Assembly (NCBI RefSeq): GCF_022581195.2
Contig: NC_061482.1
Coordinates: 3,720,001 to 3,784,000, forward strand
DNA from: Helicoverpa zea
Taxonomy: Eukaryota > Arthropoda > Insecta > Lepidoptera > Noctuidae
Reading direction: 5' to 3'
Length of the DNA: 64,000 nucleotides
A program made the translations under genes and the position numbers. Below, piece by piece: positions 32,901 to 44,900 of the stretch (position 1 is the stretch's first letter; the number at the start of each line of letters is the position of its first letter). Below the pieces are notes generated by a model, which saw nothing but the letters and a program-made list of their open reading frames with translations, had not been told where the DNA came from and did not search any database.

Positions 32901-35900
32901 AACACATGAATATTTCTTGTGAGAATTTACGTCATTTATTCTAATTAGGTACTTAATTTTGTTTTAAATTATAGAAGAAAGAATATAATTAAAATGGTAG
33001 AGAAGAAAAAGAAAGGATCCTGGGAGCCACAGAGCTTACAAGCTGCTATTGATAAGCTTATGTCAAAAGAACTGAGACAATTTGCGTAGTTTGCTTAGAA
33101 GACTGGATCCAGTGCTCATCCTGTCGAAGGTGGATACATGAAGCATGTGAAGACATTCTAGAGTGTGAAGATGGCTATATATGTGGTCGATGCTGGTTAA
33201 TTTGAAATTTCCGGTGATAGGGGTATGGCACAAATAGCCGTCCGGTACTAGGTGCCACTTTTCAAAATTACATTTTTGATTACCAAAGTTTGATTGATAG
33301 TATTAATTAGTTTTTAGCAGGGGTTGCATTTTTGTTAATTTAATTTGATTTCTAACTTTGTTATCTTATATAAATCATAATTTAATAAACATTTCTTTAA
33401 CTATTTTTTGTTTTATTTATAAATAACCTTAGGTGTCCGTCACTGGGGGACTTCCCCCTATAAATAAATAAATAAATAAAGACATTTTAGGTAGGTTCCT
33501 TAAGAAATATCCTGTCTTGTGATTGGAAATTAAAATGTCTTTTAGTCCTCGTTTTATTTCTTAGTAGTACTATCTATTGTGTATGTGTATTGTAAATGCA
33601 TCATCATCATCAGCCTATCGCAGTCCACTGCTGGACATAGGCCTCTCCAAGTGCACGCCACTGAGATCGATTTTCGGCTTCTCGCATCCAGCTCCTGCCA
33701 GCCGTCTTGCGCAAGTCATCACTCCACCGTGCCTGAGGACGTCCTACACTACGTTTGCCGAGGCGTGGTCTCCACTCTAGAACTCGTTTACCCCAACGGT
33801 TATCGGTTCTTCGGCTAATATGGCCAGCCCACTGCCACTTCAGCTTGCTGATTCGGTGGGCTATGTCGATGACCTTGGTTCTCTGACGGATTATTTCATT
33901 TCTGATGCGATCCCTCAGAGAAATGCCGAGCATAGCCCTTTCCATAGCCCGCTGAGCGACTTTAAACTTGTGAACCAGCCGTACCGACAGTGTCCACGTT
34001 TCGGCTCCGTAAGTCATGACAGGTAGGACGCACTGATTGAAGACTTTTGTCTTTAGTCACTGTGGGATCGACGATGTTAGGACTCGACGTAGCTTCCCAA
34101 ATGCGGGCTGCATTCCCAACTGAATTCTCCTATTCACCTCGTCCTCAAAGTTGTTTCTACCTAACTGCAATGTCTGCCCGAGGTATACATATTTCCGAAC
34201 GCGTGTATCGCAATCGGTTCCGGTAGAACATGTTCATTGAACATGACCTTGGTTTTGTCCAAGTTCATCCGTAGGCCGATGCGTAGAGAAGATTCAGCCA
34301 GGTCGTTTAACATCTGTTGTAGGTCCTGCCAGCGTTTCCGCCATGATGACGATATCGTCAGCAAATCGCAAGTGAGAGATGTGTTCGCCATTGATGTTGA
34401 TGCCGCGTCCTTTCCAGTTTAGCGTCTTGAAGATATGCTCCATTGCATTAGTGAACAGTTTCGGGGAAATAACATCCCCTTGTCTCACTCCTCGATGCAA
34501 CGGTATGGGCCTTGTTTGCTGATTCTGTACTTGGACGGACATTGTAGCGGCTTCGTAGAGACATCTCATCACTTGGATGTATCGCCAATCTACTTGACAA
34601 CGCTGCAGGGACTCCAGAACAGACCAGATTTCAACCGAGTCAAAGGCCTTCTCATAGTCCACAAATGCTAGACACAGGGGCTGATTATACTCTTCGGTCT
34701 TCTGTATAATCTGCCGCACTGTGTGGATGTGGTCTATGGTGCCGTATCCGCTCCGAAACCCGGCCTGCTCCGGTGGTTGGAATTCGTCGAGCCTTCGCAC
34801 AAGTCGGTTCGTGATCACTCTTGAGAACAGCTTATAGACGTGGCTTAGGAGGGAAATGGGTCGATAGTTCTTCAGCTGGGTTTTGTCTCCCTTTTTGAAG
34901 AACAGGACGACAACACTCCTACTCCACGCCTCTGGAGTTCTCCCTTCAAACAGGACGGCATTAAAAAGCTTCTGGAGCTCCCCCAGTAAGGGGTTTCCTC
35001 CTGCTTTTAATAGCTCTGTTGTAATGCCATCCTCACCAGGGGCTTTTCCATTTTTGAGCTGTCTCAGAGCGATCTCGATTTCGCCACTGCTGACTTCTGG
35101 CAGGTCTTCGGTGAAATGGCGTGTTAATGTGGCTCTAGAATCCTCATTTGTAAATGCATACAGGATCAATTAATTAAATATAATTCCTGTCAAATATAAA
35201 AGGCCGGATGCAATTCGGTCTAGATAATAGGAGTCCGCATCGATCCCAATTGTTAACTAAATATCGTTCTCAAAGATAATATTAATTATGCTTTTGGGTA
35301 CTTTGCTCTCTAGATTAGGCCGCAAGTTCGCAACATACTGAAATACAATAATAAGTACCTACCTGTCTTACCTACAAATGTCAAAACACAGACTAGAACA
35401 AATATAACGAAATGAAATGATTACAAGAGCAGCTTCAAAACGGAATGCACGCCATTATTGGCTCTAGTCGCCATGCTTATTAAATACTTATGTACGGCGT
35501 TATTAGTACTCACAATTTCGCATCTTTAATTTTATAGTAATCTTGAATTATATCGGCCCAGCCTGGAAACAGTTGTGGAGATCGGCAGAAGAATGCAATC
35601 ATTGCACCTCCGAACAAGAGAAGTACCATCTGCGAATCAAATATAATATTTAGAATTTCTATTAAAACTTTTACAAAAAACAAAAATGTAAAGCCACAAA
35701 TAAATCTGTTATCCTGCCTATGACCCAAACTGGTACAGCTAAAGCTATGATTTTAATACTTCTACAGTGCGATCAGAGTTCGGTCCTCGTCGCGGTGGTT
35801 GCAAATTATGATGTCGCCGCAGCAGACGTCCGCCTTGCAAATTCCGCTTATCGGGATATCGTTGAGACGTAGGTACAAAGTGCTACATGACGGACAATTA

Positions 35901-38900
35901 CACTAATGTCGAGTTGGTGGAGATGGCCCGCCTGTATGCCATCGGTTGAAACAGCCTATGTGGAGCCATGTTCAGGGAAAAGTTTCCAGATCGGAAACCT
36001 CAATCACCGAGCGTCATGCCGATAAGCGGTTAGTTTACGCGGAGGAAGTGTCAAGTGTAGCCCAATCATGTGATGATATATTTTTTTATTATTTTAGAAT
36101 GAGCTATTAATAATATTGAAAAGTCTTAAAAGGGGCGTCACCAAGTACGACGTAATATCGCAGGGATGGGCGATGCGAATGAGATCTACCGTTCTTGCGA
36201 TGCATTCGTGCGAGTTCGAAAATATTCGCGGTTCGATGAGTTCGTAGTTCGTAGTTTTGTGTGGGATTTGGGAGCCCTTAATCATAATACAAAAATGTAT
36301 TGTGGCTTGGCTAAAGAACACAACACTTATAATAATAAATAGAAGACTTACTGCTTCCCAGTATCTTAATTTTCCCATTTTCTTGATGTCTGATTCAATT
36401 TGGGCTTTTGCTGCTTTTTGGGCGGTAACTGGGATGTGGGAAGCTTTGGCGACTTTACTGTGGGGCCTAAACATAAAATATTACTATTAGTCTCATATAT
36501 ACACTATCTTTAGTATTATCCAGCTTAAATGTTAACCGTATGTAAATATATGTATGTACGTAATAAACCATAGATTTCACAATTAACACAAATCACTCCA
36601 TACATTTTGAAACATTTCCTTTAATTTTAATGAAAAGTTGCATACCTTAAGAATCCCATGTAGAGGACAATCATATAAAAGTATACGGCAGCTTCTAAAA
36701 ATATTAAGTACGGAATTGCAAATGCAGAAAACTTTGGGAATGATAAATATTCCGGTGCGTCCGGGTACGCTCTGAAATAAATATGGTTACTTTAACGTTT
36801 ATATCTTCTAATTTAATTTCGAAATAGTTTTTATCTTTCGAGTGCATTCTTTCTGTCGTAATTTTTATTTAGCTGTATGATTTTTCTTTCGCATCATAAG
36901 TTGAGATAGTGGTTTTATTACTATAAAAATTGTACTAGACGAAACCCATTGTAAGGAGAAAAGATTACGACAAAAAATATGAAAAAAAAAAATTACGGGC
37001 GATTTGAGGTCGGTAAGTGGAGCAGGGGAGACTAATACTAATAACTTACACTACGAATAATCCCTTAAACACCAAATTTGTCCCTGTCCCTACAAGGGTG
37101 CCGATTCCACCTGGAAAAAGTTTTGTGTATTTATTAAAAGCGTGTAACATCTCACAAAAATATGTTATGGTTTATAAGGTGCTTGGTAGAATGAAATTAT
37201 ATACCTAAACCTGAAATGTTAGTCAGTTGTCCCACCGGCAATGAACGATCAATCAATAAAAGCGTCTCTTCAATTTAGAAGGAATGTGAATTTCAGAGTT
37301 TTACTGAAGTATTTAAAAAACGCGAAAAAACTGGCCACGGGCGTGTCGGACCACGCTCCGTGGTTTCCCGAATATAGCAACCAGGAAGTTCTGGGCACGT
37401 AATCAAGCCGGTAATAAGAGGTCAGCAGCCAACGCCGAGCTTAATAATAAAAACTAAGATGGACTGTTCGAATATCAAGCTTATCTCATATAATTGTAGA
37501 TCACTCAAGAGATCTTTACAGGAAGTAGCTCACTTTTGTAATAATCATCACATAATAGCCCTTCAGGAAACGTGGCTATTTCCCCACGATCTTGGATTGT
37601 TAAATAAAATTCACAATCAATTCGGAAGTCATGGTATATCTGCTGTGAACACGGAGCTAGGAATGGTGCGAGGGAGGCCATACCGAGGAGTAGCTCTACT
37701 GTGGGATCGAAACGTATTCCCTCGTGTTGATATTGTGCAGTGTAACAATGATCGCATGGTTGCATTTAGACTTAGGGAGGATCGGAGTTAAGTGTTGGGT
37801 CGGGTTCACGGCGATGGTTCGATCACTGCCTTGTCTCTGCAGCGGCCGACTAGTCATGTAAAAGCAATATGTTATGTAATAAAAAGAACTTTCTGAAAGG
37901 CTGTATACTACTACGATGTGTAAAAAATGGTTACAGAATGCAGGGTAATGTTAATCAGCGTAATTTTTGTCTTTCTGATTGTCTACGGATTCTTTATTTG
38001 TTTCTGTTTATGCTTAATTAGTTTTTTTTATTGTAATTTGGATATGTTTATTTGTGTAATGGAGTGTAAATTCCGAAAGGAAGATTTATAATTACTATAC
38101 TGAGTTTTCTAGGATTCGTCTCTTGTAAGAAAAGTATAAAAACCTCTACATGCGCGCCAGGGCTAAGCGTGCAAGTAAAAGGAGGCAGAACACCAAGTCA
38201 GTCATTACAAACATCGGAACTTCTCCCTTAAAAACTGCCAGCTGACAACTGGTCACATTCGATACTCCTAACTTTATCTCTGCTTTACGCATGATGTTTT
38301 AAATTATGAAAACGAAAAATGACTCCTATGGCTAAACCACTGAATGGATTAGGTTATTTTTTTACAAGTCTCCATAGGATTATTCCCAATGTCCACCACT
38401 TGTCTGGCCACCACTGGGGGACAGCGAGACAACTTTAAAACATTATTCTCGCTGTCCACCACTGGGTGACAGCGTCACAACTTTGTAAATTATTTCCATT
38501 CGCCACCACTGGTGGACAGCGACACGGATTTTTTAACATTCCCTATGGCCGCCGTAGGGGATAAAGGCACCATTCTTTTGATCCAATTCCCACTGGCCAT
38601 CAATGTAAATTATTTTATCTAGAGACCATTTGGTTTTTATGCTGAAATTAGTTCCACTGAACTAATGGGACATTTTGTTCTACTATACAGAAGAAGTACA
38701 GTCGACGGCCTGGGTGACATCTCGCCGGGTCCGTGGTTATTTGTAGTTGTGATTTTTTTCAGAGCTCAAAATCGATAGCAGTCAGAATAACTTAGATTTT
38801 TTTTCATAACTTTCTCGACATAGAAATACAATCGCTGGAATAAAAAGGCTTAAATGCAAAAATGTGGAAGAATTCCAAGTTCCAAAAGATTATAAGGACT

Positions 38901-41900
38901 TTCTTTTAGCAGACTATTCATATAACTGCAACCGAATTGTAGTGTTTTGTATTGAAGAAGCCAAAAATGTAATCTGTGAGATTGATCATTTCTTATGTGA
39001 TGGTACCTTTAAAAGCTGCACAGAGCCATTCACTCAACTTTACTCGATTCATGCAGACTTCAGAAGTACTGAAAATAGTACTAACATAATTCCGTTAATT
39101 TATGCATACATGAGTCGCCGTGATGAGGAATCCTATACAATTCTTTTCAATTTAATCAAAAGTCAAGTTCCGGGATGGCAACCTTCAAAGTTTTCAATTG
39201 ATTTTGAGAAAGCTGCTATGAAGGCCATAAAAGCAACATTTCTATTAGCTAAACTTAAAGGATGTCACACACACTTTAAAAAAGCGATATGGAACAAGGG
39301 CCGGGATTTGAAACTTACGTCTGCTGACATATTCAAATTTCGAGAGGTAGCATTGACTACAGTACTTCCATTACTGCCCGAGACGGAAATAAGAAACGGT
39401 TGGCTATATATAACGCACAGGGATACTACGGATCCTGATATTTTAAAGTTCAGAAAATACGTTGAAGTACAATGGCTAAAAGATGATTTTATACCAGTTT
39501 AGTGCGTTTTTGGGGAAAGGCATCGAACGAAAAACGCTGTCGAAGGGTGGCACCACAAACTAAATTCAGCGATGAGCAAGAAAAACCCAAATATAATGCA
39601 CGCTTTAAGCGTTCTTCGAGAAGATGCATGTTTTTTCTTTGTGAAAAAAATGCAAATAAGTAAAAAAAAAGAACCGTCTAACAAACGAAAGAAAAAGTAT
39701 GTTTACAGCGATCAGTTTATTCAAGAAACCCAAATGGAACTTGTAAACGGCCAAATATCTGTAGGCCAATTTTTAGAAATTATGAGAAACTAATAAGTAG
39801 GTACTTTTTGTTTTTTGTTTAACTATGTGGTGTTTAAGGCTTTTGAATAGTACCTACATTACGTTTAATTCAAGAAACCCAAATGGGTCTTGTAAAGGCC
39901 AATTTCTAGATTATTAAGAAAATTAAGTCGGTTAATTACCCACTTCACTAAAAAATAAGCAATCAAAGCTATATTATATTATACTAAGCCGTAGGATCAT
40001 TTTTAACCGACTTCAAAAAAAAGGAGGAGGTTCTCAATTCGTTTTTTTTTATGTATGTTCACCGATTATTCAAAGACGCCTGGACCGATTTGCAAATTTT
40101 TTTTTTGTTTTATATGGTATACTTCACAGGTGGTCCCATTGTCATCAGGTCAGGATCTGATGATGGGAACCCAGAGAAATCGAGGGCAACTTTCGAAAGT
40201 TGTAGGCATACATAGGATAAAAATTTTACACTCAAGTGTATGCCTGATAGCACTATTCAACGATGAAGGTTTGTAGCTGTCCTGATGACGGAGACCAGAG
40301 AAGGTCGAGGGAACTCGACAACTGAATACGTAAACTACCTCGTGTTTGGGCTTATACTATTCGTATTGACGAGACCTTTGCACTAATGCGGATAGTGACA
40401 ACAACGCTTATCACTTAAAAGTCGTGGCGAAATAAACTTAGGTACATCCATTAGACACCGACTTCTAGGCCGATGCACCTAAAAATTGTTATTTTTTTTT
40501 CTTTTTTGTGTTTTTGGAAGTCGGTTCTTTTTTTTGTAAAAAGTTTTTTTTTAATACTTAAGTGAAACATTTAATAAAAGTTAATTGAAAAATATGACTA
40601 TTATTTACCTACCATATAATTTAGAAATATTTAATAGTTTAGTTTTTTGGTTAGTTTAACTCACTATATAGTTCCTTTTCATTTCTGCTCTCCTAGTACT
40701 TTTGTAAAGAAAATCAGTTGATTCTTGATGAAAGTTATGAAAAAAAATCTAAGTTATTCTGACTGCTATCGATTTTGAGCTCTGAAAAAAATCACAACTA
40801 CAAATAACCACGGACCCGGCGAGATGTCACCCAGGCCGTCGACTGTACTTCTTCTGTATAGTAGAACAAAATGTCCCATTAGTTCAGTGGAACTGATTTC
40901 AGCATAAAAACCAAATGGTCTCTAGATAAAATAATTTACATTGATGGCCAGTGGGAATTGGATCAAAAGAATGGTGCCTTTATCCCCTACGGCGGCCATA
41001 GGGAATGTTAAAAATCCGTGTCGCTGTCCACCAGTGGTGGCGAATGGAAATAATTTACAAAGTTGTGACGCTGTCCCCCAGTGGTGGACAGCGAGAATAA
41101 TGTTTTAAAGTTGTCTCGCTGTCCCCCAGTGGTGGCCAGACAAGTGGTGGACATTGGGAATATTCGGTCTCCATAGAATATCATAAAGTATATGTGGTAG
41201 GATTTAATGTGATTAGGTACGACACACCCGATATGTATAAAAACATCCATTAAATAGTGGGGAAATACTGTTATTCATTGCGAAGCCGGGGCGGGTCGCT
41301 AGAACGATATAATTATCAAATTATAATTAATCAAAATAATTACCAACAGTTGCTGAAAATGTAGTCGCACAAAAGTAACAAGAAGTAAAGTCGCTAGCGA
41401 CGAGTTCGCCGTCTTCGTTCTTTTCAAATACCACTAATACTTTTTGCTGAAACAAAACAATTTTATATAAGGTAAGTATCATTAAATTACCCTGTAATTC
41501 AATCTACCACACCTTTCACGTGCCATCAGCCAAAATGGCCAGCCAGAAAATATTTATTACTTTAATTATAAATGACAAAAGATCACATCGTCATCTTCTA
41601 GATTCTAGGGGACGAGTCCCGTGGCGGAGTTTTGTTAATTCTCACAAAAGAAGCAAAATTATTTTGATAATTTCGAATATGATCTACTGTTTTCAAAATA
41701 ATACTCACGTCCTCAAATACTTTCAGTAATGCGAAATTTATGGGAACCATCATTGTGGTAGCTGCAGTGTTAGTAATCCACATGGAAGCAAAAGTAGTCA
41801 CGCAACACAGAGCGAAAAGTAACCTGAAAGAAATTTAAACATTACGATAGACGATAGTTATTCACTATGATGAACGTTTACCTCTTTCGACCATGGGGAC

Positions 41901-44900
41901 TGCGGCGGCTACTAACCAAAAGGTTAATATGGAGGTCACAACATATTTTGTTGCAAATATCTCAATAGGAATGAGATGAGGCCAAACACGTGGTAGTTGC
42001 TACTTACCGAAGTGGTTTTCCCTTCACGATTATGTAGACTCACCGGCTACACATCATACAAATATAAAAAAAAATCCTAATCCATCCAGGCGTCATCGAG
42101 ATATCGAGTAACACATCGTTGTCCAATAAGGCGGGCCACGTTGACGCTTCTATGGACTTTCCAGGAAACTATGCAATTCAACTTCCTTACAAACAGCATA
42201 AAGTATAAAGGTCGGGGTCGACGGAGAATGCTCTGACTCCATGTTTGTGAATACATATTATTGTCCCCCAGGAACTACATGGCGTCTCCTCCGTTCTTCT
42301 TACCAACCCTGGCCACGTTATGTATTAAGTTTTTATTCGTTATCTACTTTTTAATGGGAACTATTTTTTGTCACCAAAATTTATATTTGTCATCAAGTTG
42401 TATCACCTAATAAATAGACCTATCGCCACGAAATATTTTCGTTCTCAGATAAACAAAGAGTGTTCCCAGTTATAAATTACCATATTATTGTTAATATAAG
42501 GGATATTATAAATTGCATATCAAATAAATAATCGCCTATCAATAAATACTCATCATTTATATTCTTTTTTACATCAAATAACTTACTTCACTACAAATAA
42601 ACTAAATGTTTAACAAAACTCAAACTGCAGATAATTCGAAATTATACATCAATATGACATTACTTTTTTCCTTATAATGCAATACAGTTAAATTTATTCT
42701 TGTACAAAAATACTACATACAAGCATTAAATACTGACTGCACAGCAAATTTTCCATATTTCATAGCAAAATAACTATCCCAGTAGCATATTAACCAGTAA
42801 GTACAACAAAACCTGTTCATCATATTTGTCTTAATTTTCAAGAAGCCATGCTCGGCAAATTTAATGATTATTATAACAAAAAAAACCCTGTCACATTGCA
42901 TTATTTCTAAAAGCAGAACAAATTAACTGAAATCTCATTCAGCGTACTATGAAGATGGTAGAATTTTATTTAGATTCAATTTATTTAGCAAATTGCCAAT
43001 TATAACCTTCAATTAAAAAAAAAACGTTGTTTTAAAAATTGAAGCTAGTAACGAAAACGAATCGCTGCAAAACCGACTCCACGTAGTCTTGTTTGCCCTA
43101 CCCCTAGAGTGCAATTCAAAACCGCGTAGGCGTGGAGGGGCGAGGCGGCCTGCGAGCTGAGGCGCAGGTAGTTTTAACGCTCGCCGACGCGGCTGAGGCT
43201 GGCCGGCCCTGCCGGCCAGCAAGCCGAAGCTGCGGTGGTGAGCGTGAAAACCATCTGCGACGATAAGCTCGCATGGGACCGCCGGAACCACGAAGCGCCG
43301 GAGCCGTGCCAGAAGCCATGCTTGCTGCATGTTGCATGCTTACTTCCATGTTGCATGCCTGCTTACATGCTGCATGCCTGCTTGCATGCTTCAGGCTTGT
43401 TTGCATGCTTCTTACAGGAAAATGAAAATTCCAAAACTATGCCAAAAGATGATTCTGACTATAAACATTCTGAAATATGATAGTTCTGCCTTTTAATGGC
43501 TACTTATATGAAATGTATGCCAAAAGGAAGTACTGACAATGACTGAAAATGCACCTGCCCCATTTTTTTTAAGAACTATATGTGCAAGCATATCATCGGA
43601 CTTGCGATCCGACTCAAGTACGTGGCGCCACCTGTAGAAGCTAAAAATGTGCCTATTGGGCAAAAAAAATAAATAAATCACTGGCTTTAATAATTCAATA
43701 AATTACAATTTTGTATTTAATTTTATATTTTTTTGCTGATATCATTATGTGGGAATTAATAAATAATAAGATGAGTGTGACCAATAAAATGCTGTTTTAT
43801 TCAGAAAAACTGCTGTAAATAATATAAAAATAGAAGCTATATTTAAAAGAAAAAGAGTTAACATGTATAATGTGCATTAAGATTGTTAGCTGTGCATTGA
43901 TGAAAAAGCTTTTGCTTTAGGAAAAATCGCTGTACGCTGCGAAAATAAATTGTAGTGTGTTTAGTAATATTTTGAGTTGAATATTTTGCTGTGCAATCAG
44001 TAATTTTGATGGAAATTCGGAATCTTATTGCATAGAAAAAGGATATTTTTTGATTTGCGTTTAAATACTACCCTTAATATAATGTGTAAAAAATGAGATG
44101 GATTAGCAATAAAATTGTAGTGCATTACATGAATATAAACTTCGTTCTAATAATAATAGTTTTATTGCTTAAATAATAGCTTGGTGCTCAAAATGGTAGA
44201 TCTGTCACCAAATAAATCGATTAATCGATCCCTGACTGCGATTCCTTTTTATTTGTTATTTTGTCACCAATACAGTAGTTACATTTTATTTCGTTCAGTT
44301 ATTAAAATAATGTATTCGTTACCAATTTAATACATCAGTTTATAATTTTAATGAAAATATGTTCAAAGGGAAGAGGAAGGGAAGGGAGACAAATTGGCGC
44401 GCTTTCGGGCCTCAACGAATGGGTTGTAGAAAGCAAAAAATTTACTCATCGGCCAGAAAAGAAAAAGGGGGCGCCCTTCAAAATCCAAACCAGCGCTGAT
44501 TATTCAGTGATTGTTATTTTTAACAATAAATATTGATTATTTTGACTTTAATTAAGTGTTTTATTTACTATTCAGCTAGAAATTTAATTTAAATATATAT
44601 ATACCTATGGAAATTAAGACCCTTAGGGGAGGCACATGGCCAGTTAAGTAGTAGACTCTGGTTGAAAGGATGATGACGACCACCCTACATTTTTAGACCT
44701 TCATGAAATTTTCTAGTGATTGAACATCCTTGGCAGTCGTTACGGGTAGGTCAGAAGCCAGTAAGTCTGATACCAGTCTAACCAAGGGGTATCGGGTTGC
44801 CCGGGTAACTGGGTTGAGGAGGTCAGATAGGCAGTCGCTTCTTGTAAAGCACTGGTACTCAGCTGAATCCGGTTAGACTGGAAGCCGACCCCAACATGAT

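Larger units (their letters stand above)
38378..41166 (+). mobile_element. Mutator-like element with 437-bp inverted repeats in Indy intron
   Basis: TIRs 38,378-38,814 and ~40,730-41,166 contain ATTCCCAATGTCCACCACTT and several CCACCACTGGGGGACAGCG units. The duplication GTCTCCATAG (10 bp) is at 38,368-38,377 and 41,167-41,176. The transposase core lies at 38,864-39,793 and a 0.5-kb repeat is inserted at 40,008-40,530. The long TIRs, 9-10-bp duplication and DDE core all agree with MULE. Confidence 0.85.
38200..41310. repeat. Helitron-like repeat split by the MULE
   Basis: Left part 38,226-38,377 and right part 41,177-41,310. The uninterrupted relative at 51,371-51,600 reads from GCTAAACCACTGGATGG into AATATCATAAAGTATCTGTG. 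The right end CATTAAATAGTGGGGAAATA ... GCGGGTCGCTAG is repeated at 46,480-46,535 and resembles a Helitron CTAG terminus, but the required hairpin is weak. Confidence 0.45.

Noticed and set aside
33577..34026. Plus-strand ORFs in this stretch and their copies at 22,431 and 60,229
   Set aside because: They are antisense shadows of the RTE LINE 3' end.
41246..41310. A definite Helitron 3' terminus
   Set aside because: The CTAG end and repetition fit, but I see no strong hairpin 10-12 bp upstream and no matching 5' TC end, so it stays a repeat call only.
44351..44536. A small host gene (KGRGREGRQIGALSGLNEWV)
   Set aside because: No homology recognised, no splice context, and it sits in an Indy intron on the opposite strand among repeats.
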